Shown here piece after piece: positions 47,691 to 56,789 of a stretch of 64,000 nucleotides of DNA (position 1 is its first letter; each line of letters starts with the position of its first letter). The notes under the pieces were generated by a model, which was not told the origin of the DNA, did not search any database, and saw nothing but the letters and a program-made list of their open reading frames with translations. The stretch is from Dyella terrae (GTDB lineage Bacteria > Pseudomonadota > Gammaproteobacteria > Xanthomonadales > Rhodanobacteraceae): assembly GCF_022394535.1 (NCBI RefSeq), contig NZ_CP089414.1:1860001-1924000 (forward strand), given 5' to 3'. A program made the position numbers and the translations under genes.

Positions 47691-48646
47691 ACACCATTGC
47701 CCTACGCACACTGCGTATCACTCGCCACTTCGATGCCTGCCCCGAGCGCGTGTTCGATGCTTGGCTCGATCCCGCTACGGCCGGGCGTTGGCTGTTCTCC
47801 GCACCCAACGGCGAGATGGTGAAGGTGGACATCGATGCACGCGTCGGTGGGCACTTCTGCTTTCGTGACCGACGCGACGGTGAGGACGTGGACCATGTGG
47901 GCGAATACCTGGAGATCGACCGGCCGCACCGGCTCGTCTTCACCTTCGGCGTGCCCAAGTACTCGGATGCCATGACGCGCGTCAGCATCGATATCGTCCC
48001 CGTGGGTTCCGGTTGCGAGCTAACGCTGTTGCATGAAGACGTACTGCCGGAATGGGCGGACGCAACCACACAGGGCTGGACCGATATCCTCGGGCACCTG
48101 CAGCAGAACCTGCATCGCCATCCCTCACGCCAGCGCCTTGCCACTGACACCATCCGCTTCGAGCGCGTGCTACCCGGTCCGATCGAACGCGTGTGGTCGT
48201 ACCTCACCGACTCGGACAAGCGCGGCCAATGGCTCGCCACCGGCGCCATGGAACAGCGCGTAGGTAGCGAGTTCGAAATGCATTTCCATCACATCGAGCT
48301 GTCGCAAACGCCGATACCACCACCAGAACGTTTCAAGGTCTACGCGGACGGCGTGTCGTCCCGCCACCGCGTACTTGCCTGCGACCCGCCGCACCTGCTT
48401 GCCATGACCTGGGGCGGGCTCGATGACCCGTCGGAAGTCACCTTCGAACTCACGCCCGAGCACGGGCAAGTGCGCCTGACGGTGACGCATCGCAAGCTCA
48501 AGCCTGCAGATCTCATCAGTACCAGCGGTGGCTGGCACACCCATCTGGACGTGTTGGCTGATCGTCTGGACGGCCATTTGCCGCAGCCGTTCTGGCCTGT
48601 GTTCAACCACTTGCTTGCGCGCTACGAGCAGCTTTCGTCCGACTGA
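47687..48646 (+). CDS. Tandem AHSA1/SRPBCC-domain protein (two START-like domains)
   Basis: The 319-aa product contains two activator-of-Hsp90-ATPase-like domains. The first runs about 5-145 (ITRHFDACPERVFDAWLDP, GGHFCFRDRRDGEDV, GWTDILGHLQQNL). The second runs about 155-315 (IRFERVLPGPIERVWSYLTD, HTHLDVLADRLDG). Most family members have one domain of about 150 aa, so this is a fusion of two. These helix-grip folds bind small hydrophobic ligands. The gene is translationally coupled to arsR by a 4-nt overlap. Function unknown beyond that. Confidence 0.87.
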   Translation: MNTIALRTLRITRHFDACPERVFDAWLDPATAGRWLFSAPNGEMVKVDIDARVGGHFCFRDRRDGEDVDHVGEYLEIDRPHRLVFTFGVPKYSDAMTRVSIDIVPVGSGCELTLLHEDVLPEWADATTQGWTDILGHLQQNLHRHPSRQRLATDTIRFERVLPGPIERVWSYLTDSDKRGQWLATGAMEQRVGSEFEMHFHHIELSQTPIPPPERFKVYADGVSSRHRVLACDPPHLLAMTWGGLDDPSEVTFELTPEHGQVRLTVTHRKLKPADLISTSGGWHTHLDVLADRLDGHLPQPFWPVFNHLLARYEQLSSD

Positions 48647-48732
48647 CGCCGCCGTGCGGACAATTGCGGAGCGCCGGACACGGGAGTAAGTTCGGCGCCA
48701 CCGTTCGCACACGCAACCCGGGAAGGATTGCC

Positions 48733-49635
48733 ATGGCCGTGCAGAAGCGCTCCTCGTCGTTCCTCCTGTGGCTTGCCACGCTGGCGCTGGCAGCGCCTGC
48801 CGCCTTTGCCAGTGATGATCTCTCGCAAAGGAAGATACCGGTCGACGACAAACCGGTGGCGATCTCTCCGGCTGCCGCCACGGCAAACGACACGGAGGAA
48901 GACAACACCCGCTCGTTCAACACGCCAACCGATGATGGACGGCCCGGTGAGTACTACTTCGCCCTGGGCGTGCAGGCAGTGAAGAAAGGCGACTACGCCC
49001 ATGCCATGGCGATGTACAAGGTCGCCGCGTCATGGGCATACAAGCCAGCGGAGTACAACCTGGGCGTAATGTATCTCAGTGGACAAGGCACGTCGGTGGA
49101 CCTGCCGAGCGCACTCGCATGGATGGCGCTGGCCGCGGAGCGCAACGACCCGCAATACATTCGCGCCCGTCAACTGATCTACACCAACCTCACGCCAGGG
49201 CAGTACGAACAAGCCAACGTGATCTGGCGCGAACTACTCCCCACCTATGGCGACGAGACGGCACTACCGCGCGCCAAGTCGCGCTGGCGCGAGGCGATGC
49301 AGAATTCGACCGGCTCGCGGGTGGGATCGTCCGCGGGGCACGTCATCGTCGGCGGCGCCGACGGCACACCTAATCACATGCGCTCGGCCAACTACGACGT
49401 CCATGACGGCGGCCACACCAGTACCAACCCCGCAGAGGTCGCCGGCGTGCATCAGGGCGATGGCTCCATGGCCTATCAAGCCTTGCGCTCGACCGACAAT
49501 CCCTACGACCCCAAGCTAAGTCCGGTCACCGGGCAGGCCACGGTGGGGCCGCTGTCTCAGGTCAACAAGAAGGACGGCGACGCTACCAAGGACCAGGACG
49601 GCGGCACGAAAACCAGCGACGACGGCCACCCGTAA
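48733..49635 (+). CDS. Secreted Sel1-like repeat protein, first of two paralogues
   Basis: ATG 48733 follows GGAAGG. The 300-aa protein has a signal peptide (SSFLLWLATLALAAPAAFAS) and Sel1/TPR-like helical repeats around residues 80-160 (GDYAHAMAMYKVAASWAYKP, YNLGVMYLSGQGTSVDLPSA). It then has a unique Gly/Asn-rich C-terminal half and a Lys/Asp-rich tail. Sel1 repeats mediate protein contacts. The paralogue at 49776 shares the order of all segments. Function unknown. Confidence 0.8.
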   Translation: MAVQKRSSSFLLWLATLALAAPAAFASDDLSQRKIPVDDKPVAISPAAATANDTEEDNTRSFNTPTDDGRPGEYYFALGVQAVKKGDYAHAMAMYKVAASWAYKPAEYNLGVMYLSGQGTSVDLPSALAWMALAAERNDPQYIRARQLIYTNLTPGQYEQANVIWRELLPTYGDETALPRAKSRWREAMQNSTGSRVGSSAGHVIVGGADGTPNHMRSANYDVHDGGHTSTNPAEVAGVHQGDGSMAYQALRSTDNPYDPKLSPVTGQATVGPLSQVNKKDGDATKDQDGGTKTSDDGHP

Positions 49636-49775
49636 CCAACACGTGGCAAACCCTTAGTCTTGGTTCGCCGTGTGTTTTCCGAGGGCATCGATCCAGGGCG
49701 ACCGCAATTGCCCGGTGCAGCGGATGGGAGTAGCGTCCAAATGCTGCCATCTCCAGGCACACGCGAGGTGTCGCC

Positions 49776-50687
49776 ATGACCGTGCGCAATCCACTGAAGC
49801 CGCGTTCCTTACGCGCCATCGCCTTTGCAGGGCTGCTGCTCTGCCCTGCCCTGCGCGCCGCGGACGACGCCTTGCCGACCATCCCCGTCGACACCCAGTC
49901 GCCACCGCCGAAAGTGGTGAGTTACAACGCGACTCCGGACGTTCCCAGCAGCCGCACCGATCCGTTCAATCGTCCCGAGGACGACGGCCGCCCTGGCGAA
50001 TACTTCTTCTACCTTGGCGCGCTGGCCAACCAGAAAGGTGACTACGCGCATGCCATCGCCATGTTCGAAGTATCGGCGTCCTGGGCGTACAAACCGGCTG
50101 AATACAACCTCGGCGTGCTGTACCTCAACGGCCATGGTTCGTCGGTGGATCTGCCACGCGCCATGGCATGGTTTGCGCTGGCGGCGGAACGCAACGAGCC
50201 GCAGTACGTGTACGCCAAGCAGTTGCTCTATGCACACCTGACACCGGATCAGTTCGATCAAGCCAACATCATCTGGCGCGAGCTACTGCCGAAGTACGGT
50301 GACACAGCGGCCCTACCGCGTGCCAAGGCGCGCTGGCACGAAGTACTCATCTCCGCCACGGGCTCGCGTGTTGGCTCGGCGGCGACTCACCTTATGGTGG
50401 GTGGCATGTCTGGTAGAAATGGCCACGAGTCGTTCACCAACTACGACGTAGGCAACGGCGGCATCCACCCCAACGCGCCGGGCGAAGTCACCGGCGTACA
50501 TCAGACGGACGGCGTCATCGCCTACGAGCAGCTGCGCGAGAGCACCGATCCCTATGATCCGAAGTTCACCTCGTACCTGCGATCGGGCACGGTGACCGTT
50601 GGCATTCTCCGCCCGGTGAAACCGGATGATCCGGCACTGCGCAAGATGAATCCGCCAATGGATGCATCACCCTCCGATCACCAGTAA
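49776..50687 (+). CDS. Secreted Sel1-like repeat protein, second paralogue
   Basis: The 303-aa protein has a signal peptide (LRAIAFAGLLLCPALRAAD) and the same plan as its neighbour: DDGRPGEYFFYLGALANQKG, Sel1-like repeat (YNLGVLYLNGHGSSVDLPRA), then GSRVGSAATHLMVGG and a variable tail. The similarity across the whole length shows a tandem duplication. GAGGTG lies just before the ATG. No other domain is visible. Confidence 0.8.
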   Translation: MTVRNPLKPRSLRAIAFAGLLLCPALRAADDALPTIPVDTQSPPPKVVSYNATPDVPSSRTDPFNRPEDDGRPGEYFFYLGALANQKGDYAHAIAMFEVSASWAYKPAEYNLGVLYLNGHGSSVDLPRAMAWFALAAERNEPQYVYAKQLLYAHLTPDQFDQANIIWRELLPKYGDTAALPRAKARWHEVLISATGSRVGSAATHLMVGGMSGRNGHESFTNYDVGNGGIHPNAPGEVTGVHQTDGVIAYEQLRESTDPYDPKFTSYLRSGTVTVGILRPVKPDDPALRKMNPPMDASPSDHQ

Positions 50688-51068
50688 TCGTTGTCGAACA
50701 CGCACAGCGGATACGCATCGGCGCGCACGATACGCTGAAACGTGCGCATGCGATCACGCGAAAAACACGCGCCAACGTGCCTGAATTTTTCACACCACCT
50801 GCACTGCCGCAATGGCAGCGCACCACATTTCGGTGAACTGCATCACGCGCAAACAGCACTAGCTGCATCGTGCGTGACCGCATGAACTTGCCAAGCCTCG
50901 GCGAAGGCTCCCTGTCATATAAGCGCAGTGTCATGCGCACTGCCGCCGCATACGGATCACCCCCGGCGTGCGCGTTTCACCGCGTTGCCGCGGCAACGCA
51001 TGGGGCGGCTAAAGGCGCGGCGATCACGCTGCGCTCCAACCAACGTCACATCACGAAGGGAGCTCGTC
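50688..51068. other. 381-bp gap, no gene seen
   Basis: This gap lies between the second Sel1-like gene and the phospholipase-D-like gene. It contains no supported ORF, repeat or terminator, although the long leader suggests regulatory sequence for the downstream gene. The ORF extension from 50928 is not signal-like. Confidence 0.6.
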
Positions 51069-52088
51069 ATGAAGTCTCGTTGCAATCTGTTCGCGCTCTG
51101 CGCACCCGTCGTCACCGCCACCCTGCTGTACGCAGGCCTCGCCACGGTAGCGACACCGGCACTGGCGGCATCGCCGTCGGCCAGCACGGTCACCCGGACA
51201 TTGGTGATCGAACCGGATCAGGGCCTGACCCCGATCTACAACCTGATCCAGTCGGCCACTAGCACCATCGACATGACCATGTACGAACTGGTGGACACGC
51301 AGGCGCAATCCCTGCTTTGTCAGGCTGCCGCCAACGGCGTGGCTGTGCGCGTGATCCTCGATCAGAACCTTGAATACAACAACAACCTCAGCGCCTATAA
51401 CCAGCTCAACAGCTGTGGTGCAACGGCGGTCTGGGCCTGGACCAAGTACGACGCCACGCATGAGAAATCCATCGTGGTCGATGGCACCACCGCGGCCATC
51501 ATGTCGCTCAACCTGACCAGCCGTTACTACAGCACCAGTCGCGACTTTGCGGTGATCGAGAACGATGCGGCCGACGTCGCAGCCATCGAAAGCACCTTCA
51601 GCGCGGACTTCGCCTCACAGACCATCACACCGCCGGTGGGTGATGACCTGGTGTGGAGCCCGACGAACTCGAAGACGCAACTGCTCAATGTGATCAACAG
51701 TGCGCAGTCCACCCTGCAGGTGGAGAACGAGGAGATGAGCTACAGCACCATCGTCACCGCGCTGGAGAACGCAGCCAAGCGTGGCGTGGCCGTCACCGTG
51801 TGCATGACCAATGATGCCAACGACTATGCCACCGAGTTCAACGCACTGAAGAAGGCTGGCGTGAACATCACCACGTACGCCGAGACGGCGCCGTTGTACA
51901 TCCATGCCAAGGCCATCGTGGCCGACTACGGCACCGCCAATGCGCGCGCGTTCGTGGGTTCGGAAAACTTCTCTTCGGCCTCGCTCAACTACAACCGCGA
52001 GTTGGGTCTGGTGACCACGGACGCCACCATTCTGTCCCAGCTGAACACCACCCTGTCCAGCGACTACGCCGGCGGTACGGCCTGGTAA
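51069..52088 (+). CDS. Secreted phospholipase D-like protein with two HKD motifs
   Basis: ATG 51069 (GAAGGGAG ribosome site) gives 339 aa with a signal peptide ending near ATPALAA. Two PLD half-domains are visible: HEKSIVVD (His131, Lys133, Asp138) and HAKAIVAD (His279, Lys281, Asp286), each with the following Ser/Asn (MSLNLTS, VGSENFSS). The two motifs form one active site that hydrolyses phosphodiester bonds of phospholipids or nucleic acids. Its export suggests a role outside the cytoplasm as phospholipase or nuclease. It appears to be a single-gene unit. Confidence 0.9.
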   Translation: MKSRCNLFALCAPVVTATLLYAGLATVATPALAASPSASTVTRTLVIEPDQGLTPIYNLIQSATSTIDMTMYELVDTQAQSLLCQAAANGVAVRVILDQNLEYNNNLSAYNQLNSCGATAVWAWTKYDATHEKSIVVDGTTAAIMSLNLTSRYYSTSRDFAVIENDAADVAAIESTFSADFASQTITPPVGDDLVWSPTNSKTQLLNVINSAQSTLQVENEEMSYSTIVTALENAAKRGVAVTVCMTNDANDYATEFNALKKAGVNITTYAETAPLYIHAKAIVADYGTANARAFVGSENFSSASLNYNRELGLVTTDATILSQLNTTLSSDYAGGTAW

Positions 52089-52147
52089 GCGACACAACGA
52101 CCGGGACGCCATGCGCGTCCCGGTCGATCGCTATGGGGTGTTGCGCG

Positions 52148-52447
52148 TTACTTACCGCGCGGGCGGAACTCCAGCGGATGCACGTCGCGCGCTGCCGCAG
52201 GTGGCTTCGGGCCACAGGAGCCGCAGGTATCGCAACCGTCGCTGCAGTTGCCGGTGGATTGCTTGGGCTGTAGGCGACGCGCAAACGCGCGTTGCCATGC
52301 GGCACTCCCCGAACGATCGAGACGAAGCGCCAGCGTTGCCAACCAGCGACTGCTCAGCCGTGGCGCCAGCTTGCGGAACGTAATCCACACACCGAACAGC
52401 GCGACCACACCGACGATCACGTACTGCACGACCAGGCCGGTACTCAT
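52148..52447 (-). CDS. FeoB-associated Cys-rich small membrane protein
   Basis: The 99-aa ORF begins at ATG 52447, overlapping the feoB stop by ATGA. It has one N-terminal membrane helix (VVQYVIVGVVALFGVWITF) and a C-terminal Cys-rich tail with CSDGCDTCGSCG. Small Cys-rich proteins of this layout often end feo operons and may help iron handling or replace FeoC. The ATGA overlap indicates coupled translation with feoB. Confidence 0.78.
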   Translation of the reverse strand: MSTGLVVQYVIVGVVALFGVWITFRKLAPRLSSRWLATLALRLDRSGSAAWQRAFARRLQPKQSTGNCSDGCDTCGSCGPKPPAAARDVHPLEFRPRGK

Positions 52448-54288
52448 GTCAGCCAGCTCGCGATCTGATAAGTGAGGAACGAGGCCACGTAAGCCACCAC
52501 AAACATGTAGCCGAACGAGATACCCACGTTGCGCCAGGAGTTGGTTTCGCGACGGATCACCGCCAGCGTGGACATACACTGCGGCGCGAATGCGAACCAC
52601 ACCAGCAGCGATAGCGCGCTGGGCAGCGAGAAGTTGGCCGCCAGCGCCTGCGCAAGACCCGCGCTGTCGGCACCATCTCCACCCACCGCGTACACCGTGG
52701 CGAGCGCAGCCACGGCGGTTTCGCGCGCGGCGAAGGCGGGAATCAGCGACACGCTGATCTGCCAGTTGAAACCCAGCGGCGCAAAGATGTACTGCAGACC
52801 GCGACCGAGGTAGCCGGCGAAGCTGTAGTCGATAGCCGGGCCCGTAGCGCCAGCAGGTGCCGCCGGGAAGCTGGACAGCACCCACATCAGGATCGTCAGG
52901 CCCAGGATCACGCCGGTGAGGCGCTTGAGGAAGATCATGCCGCGCTCCCACAAGCCAATGGCCACGTCACGCACCTTCGGCAGACGGTACGACGGCAGCT
53001 CCATCAGCAGCGCGTGTTCGCTGCGATCGCGTCGCAGCTTCTTCATCACCCAACCCACCACCATGGCGCCGACAATGCCCGCCGCATACAACGCGAACAG
53101 CACCAGGCCCTGCATGTTGAAAATGCCCAGCACGCGGCGCGTGGGAATGAACGCGCCGATCAACAGTGCATACACCGGCAATCGCGCCGAGCATGTCATC
53201 AACGGCGCGACGAGAATGGTCGAGAGGCGATCACGCGGATCGGTGATGCTGCGCGTGCCCATGATGCCGGGGATGGCGCAGGCAAAACTCGAAAGCAGCG
53301 GAATGAACGAACGCCCCGTCAAACCGACCGACACCATCAGGCGATCGAGCAGGAACGCCGCGCGCGGCAGGTAGCCGGATTCCTCCAGCACCAAGATGAA
53401 GAAAAACAGCACCAGGATGACGGGCAGGAAACCGATCACCGTGCCCAGGCCGCCAAACACGCCATCCACAAGCAGACTTTGCAGCGGCCCCGCCGGCATC
53501 CACGCGGTGACGTGCTCGCCGAGCCAGCCAAAGCCATCGCCGATCAGGTCGGACATCGGTTTGCCAGCGGCGTACACCGCCTGGAATACCAGAAACATCA
53601 CGACGGTGAGAATCAACAGCCCGAACACCGGATGCAGTGCCCAGCGATCCAGCGCGTCGTCGATCTTCGCGGTGGCGCGCGGCATGGTGACGGTGGCCGC
53701 CATCAGTTCGCGCACTTGCACGTGAAGGTCGGCGCGGCTGGCCGCGTCATCGGGTTGTGCAGGCGCGGCCTGTGGAATCTCGCCGTCGACTTGGGCAATC
53801 AGCGCCTTCACGCCATCGCGCTTCACCGCGACGGTTTCCACCACGGGGATGCCTAGGCGGCGCGACAGCTCCACCACATCGATCACCACACCACGGCGGC
53901 GCGCCGCGTCCATCATGTTCAGCGCCAACACCACCGGAAGGCCAAGTCGCTTCACCTCCAGCACAAAGCGCAGATGCAGGCGCAGGTTGGTCGCATCGGC
54001 CACGCAGACAACCAAGTCCGGCACCGACTCGCCCGGATAATTGCCTTCCAGCACGTCGCGGGTGATCTGCTCATCAGGGCTGGTGGCGTCGAAGCTGTAC
54101 GTGCCCGGCAAGTCCAACACCTGCAACACGCGGCCGGAGGGTGCGGTGAAGCGACCTTCTTTGCGCTCCACCGTCACGCCGGCGTAGTTCGCCACCTTCT
54201 GGCGGCCACCGGTGAGCTGGTTGAACAACGCGGTCTTGCCGCAGTTGGGATTGCCGACCAGGGCAATGCGCAGGGTGCTCGCACTCAT
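52444..54288 (-). CDS. feoB: Ferrous iron transporter FeoB
   Basis: From ATG 54288 the protein is 614 aa. The cytosolic GTPase comes first (G1 GNPNCGKT at 12-19, G3 DLPGTYSF, G4 NMMD), then a spacer and a membrane domain with two inverted Gate regions including the conserved SSFACAIPGIM and FAPQCMSTLAV segments. It imports Fe2+ across the inner membrane. The reading frame continues upstream to 54831 but that overlaps feoA and is rejected. At 614 aa it is shorter than E. coli FeoB (773 aa), as is common in Xanthomonadales. Confidence 0.95.
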   Translation of the reverse strand: MSASTLRIALVGNPNCGKTALFNQLTGGRQKVANYAGVTVERKEGRFTAPSGRVLQVLDLPGTYSFDATSPDEQITRDVLEGNYPGESVPDLVVCVADATNLRLHLRFVLEVKRLGLPVVLALNMMDAARRRGVVIDVVELSRRLGIPVVETVAVKRDGVKALIAQVDGEIPQAAPAQPDDAASRADLHVQVRELMAATVTMPRATAKIDDALDRWALHPVFGLLILTVVMFLVFQAVYAAGKPMSDLIGDGFGWLGEHVTAWMPAGPLQSLLVDGVFGGLGTVIGFLPVILVLFFFILVLEESGYLPRAAFLLDRLMVSVGLTGRSFIPLLSSFACAIPGIMGTRSITDPRDRLSTILVAPLMTCSARLPVYALLIGAFIPTRRVLGIFNMQGLVLFALYAAGIVGAMVVGWVMKKLRRDRSEHALLMELPSYRLPKVRDVAIGLWERGMIFLKRLTGVILGLTILMWVLSSFPAAPAGATGPAIDYSFAGYLGRGLQYIFAPLGFNWQISVSLIPAFAARETAVAALATVYAVGGDGADSAGLAQALAANFSLPSALSLLVWFAFAPQCMSTLAVIRRETNSWRNVGISFGYMFVVAYVASFLTYQIASWLT

Positions 54289-54530
54289 GCAACGGTCTCC
54301 GCGTTCACCAGCACGCGCTCGGCTTCCTTGCGGCGCAGGGCGAAGCGTGTGGAGCCAATCTGGATCAGCAACGGGTCCGCGCCCAGCGGCCCCTGCGCCA
54401 CCACGCGAACCGGCTCGCCCGATACGAAGCCGAGGTCGCGCAGTCGCTGCGCGATCACGTCGGAAGCATGAGCATCGTCCACTCGGTCCACCACGGCAGT
54501 AGCCCCTTTCGGAAGATCGGACAAGCGCAC
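54285..54530 (-). CDS. feoA: Ferrous iron transport protein FeoA
   Basis: This 81-aa SH3-like protein (MRLSDLPKGATAVV, RLRDLGFVSGEPVRV, FALRRKEAERVLV) starts at a GTG (54530). Its stop overlaps the feoB start by ATGA. FeoA interacts with FeoB and is needed for iron uptake. It is the first gene of a three-gene coupled operon downstream of a Fur-box-like site. Confidence 0.92.
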   Translation of the reverse strand: MRLSDLPKGATAVVDRVDDAHASDVIAQRLRDLGFVSGEPVRVVAQGPLGADPLLIQIGSTRFALRRKEAERVLVNAETVA

Positions 54531-54544
54531 TGGTCACCAACTCA

Positions 54545-54563
54545 AATAAGAATGGTTCGCATT
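54545..54563 (-). promoter_or_regulatory. Fur box upstream of feoA
   Basis: AATAAGAATGGTTCGCATT matches the proteobacterial Fur consensus AATGAGAATGATTCTCATT at 16 of 19 positions. It lies 15 bases upstream of the feoA start, as expected for iron-dependent repression. Confidence 0.75.
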
Positions 54564-54780
54564 GTACATTACTCCCCTGCGGACTGCAGCGCGGCCCATT
54601 GCCGCCGTGGCATCCAGCACCGCAAGAACATGAAGGCTGAACCACCGCCAGTGGCGCGCACTTGGAACTGGACGCCAACGCCCCGATAGCCATTGAACAA
54701 GGCGCCGCGACGACATGGCGGCGCAGCCATACCGGTGAGGCGACAACGCACCGCCGGGCCACATCGATGCCGAGGTTTCC

Positions 54781-55872
54781 ATGGCTCTGTTCAACCGACA
54801 TGCGGGCGGATTGCGCCTGGAACGGATGCAAGCTTCCCCGCAGTACGGCGGCGAGAGCTTCGTCAACACGTACCGCTCCAGCGCTCCGCGCGTCGAGGAC
54901 GACAAGCCGTCGCTGGTCGACTTCATCTTCCGTGGCGAAGGCCGTACACCGTCGAAGCCGCTGCCCTCGCTCGATCCCCGCCAGCAGTGGACGCGCCCGG
55001 TGGAAACCGGCTTGCGCACCACCTGGCTAGGCCATTCGACCGTGCTGCTGGAGATCGACGGCGTACGCGTGCTCACCGACCCGGTCTGGGGCGAACGCGC
55101 GTCGCCCTTCTCCTTCATGGGGCCCAAGCGCTTCCAGCCGGTACCCGTGGACATCGCCGCATTGCCGCCGCTGGACGCCGTGCTGATCTCGCACGACCAC
55201 TACGACCATCTCGACTACTCGAGCATCCGTGCGCTCGCCAAGCTGCAGGTGCCGTTCATCACCTCGCTGGGCGTGGGCGTGCATCTGGAAGCGTGGGGCG
55301 TGCCGGCCGAACGCATCATCGAGCTGGACTGGTGGGAAAGCACCACGCTGCCACGCGGCTTGACGCTCACCGCTGCTCCGTCGCACCACTTTTCCGGTCG
55401 CAGCCTGCGTGATCGCAATGCCACGCTGTGGTCCTCCTTCGTACTGCGCGGCGAACGCCATTCGGTGTTCTTCAGCGGTGATACGGGCCTGTCGCCGCAC
55501 TTCGCTGAGATCGGCGAACGGTTGGGGCCGTTTGATCTGGTGATGATCGAAGTGGGCGCGTTCCATCCCTCGTGGGGCAGCGTGCACCTGGGCCCGGACA
55601 ACGCCATCACCGCGTGGCGCCAGCTTGGCAGCGGACGCTTTCTGCCGGTGCACTGGGGCACCTTTAACCTCGCCATGCATCCTTGGGCTGAACCGGCGGA
55701 AGTGCTGCTGGCCAAGGTGCCGGAAGGCCTGGTCATGCCGCGGCTGGGTGAAGCCGTGGAGCCCGCACGTGTCGAAGCCGTGCAACCGTGGTGGCGCGAT
55801 GTGTCTTCCGGCCACTGGCAGGGCTCGGCCCTGGAAGCCGCCGAATTCCTGGTACTTCCGGCTAAGGACTGA
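54781..55872 (+). CDS. MBL-fold metal-dependent hydrolase (NAPE-PLD/UlaG-like)
   Basis: The 363-aa protein has the metallo-beta-lactamase zinc motif SHDHYDHLD (His138, His140, Asp142, His143), preceded by LGHSTVLLEIDGVRVLTDPVW. Later ligands are in APSHHFSGR and FFSGDTG, and near VHWGTFNLAMHPW. The order matches the NAPE-PLD-like branch rather than true beta-lactamases. No signal peptide is seen, so it is probably cytosolic or peripheral. Substrate cannot be told. It is followed by liuC with a 74-bp gap. Confidence 0.88.
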   Translation: MALFNRHAGGLRLERMQASPQYGGESFVNTYRSSAPRVEDDKPSLVDFIFRGEGRTPSKPLPSLDPRQQWTRPVETGLRTTWLGHSTVLLEIDGVRVLTDPVWGERASPFSFMGPKRFQPVPVDIAALPPLDAVLISHDHYDHLDYSSIRALAKLQVPFITSLGVGVHLEAWGVPAERIIELDWWESTTLPRGLTLTAAPSHHFSGRSLRDRNATLWSSFVLRGERHSVFFSGDTGLSPHFAEIGERLGPFDLVMIEVGAFHPSWGSVHLGPDNAITAWRQLGSGRFLPVHWGTFNLAMHPWAEPAEVLLAKVPEGLVMPRLGEAVEPARVEAVQPWWRDVSSGHWQGSALEAAEFLVLPAKD

Positions 55873-55946
55873 GGCGCGCCGCTTCGGCGAAGAACATCGT
55901 GGGGAAGGGTTCGGTTTACGATGTCGCTCCCCAGCAGGAGCGACTC

Positions 55947-56741
55947 ATGAGCCAAAGCATCCAGATCGCCGATCACGGCGGCGTCCGCCGCATCACCCTG
56001 AATCGCCCGCAGGTGCACAACGCCTTTGACGATGGCTTGATCGCCGAGCTCACCGCGGCGCTGGAGCACGCGGGCGAAGACGGCAGCGTGCGTGCAGTCG
56101 TGCTCACCGGCGAAGGCGCCAGCTTCTCCGCCGGCGCGGACTTGAACTGGATGCGCGGCATGGTGGGTGCGAGCGAAGCGGAGAACCGCGAAGATTCCCT
56201 GCGCCTCGCCACGCTGATGCGCACGCTGCAATACCTGCCCAAGCCCACCATCGCCCGCGTGAATGGCGCCGCCTATGGCGGCGGCGTCGGGCTGGTGGCT
56301 TGCTGCGACATTGCCATTGGCGTGGATACGGCACGCTTTGGTCTCACCGAGGTGAAACTCGGCCTGGTGCCGGCGGTGATCTCGCCCTACGTCATCCACG
56401 CCATTGGGCTGCGCCAGGCGCGCCGCCTTTTCGTCACCGGCGAACTGTTCGATGCGACCACGGCCTTGCAGATCGGCCTGCTCCATCAGTGCGTTCCCGT
56501 CGAGCAGTTGGACGACGCCGTCAACGCGACGCTCGACCTGCTCGTCAAGGCTGGTCCGGTGGCACAGGCCGAAGCCAAGCAGCTTGCCTTGCGCATAGCT
56601 GGCGCCGATGAAAACAGCGCCGCGCGGATCGATCGCGAGAATGCCGCGCTCATTGCGCGCCTGCGCGTGTCCGCAGAAGGCCAGGAAGGACTGGGTGCGT
56701 TCCTCGGCAAGCGTGCCGCGTCATGGTGTAACCAGGGTTGA
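55947..56741 (+). CDS. liuC: Methylglutaconyl-CoA hydratase (enoyl-CoA hydratase family)
   Basis: From ATG 55947 (CAGGAG upstream) the product is 264 aa of the crotonase fold. Key features are NRPQVHNAFDDGLI, SFSAGADLNWM (oxyanion hole), NGAAYGGGVGLVACCDIA and FGLTEVKLGLVPAVISPYV with catalytic Glu in the position of AUH/LiuC enzymes. It hydrates 3-methylglutaconyl-CoA to HMG-CoA. Its place upstream of liuD and liuE supports this role over general fatty-acid oxidation. Confidence 0.9.
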   Translation: MSQSIQIADHGGVRRITLNRPQVHNAFDDGLIAELTAALEHAGEDGSVRAVVLTGEGASFSAGADLNWMRGMVGASEAENREDSLRLATLMRTLQYLPKPTIARVNGAAYGGGVGLVACCDIAIGVDTARFGLTEVKLGLVPAVISPYVIHAIGLRQARRLFVTGELFDATTALQIGLLHQCVPVEQLDDAVNATLDLLVKAGPVAQAEAKQLALRIAGADENSAARIDRENAALIARLRVSAEGQEGLGAFLGKRAASWCNQG

Positions 56742-56789
56742 CGCTTTCTGTCGCATACTCGCCGCTCCATTGCGCAAAGGAACGGTGCC

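Noticed and set aside
54289..54831. N-terminal extension of FeoB to 54831
   Set aside because: The extension overlaps feoA in another frame and the true FeoB N-terminus with the G1 motif begins at 54288.
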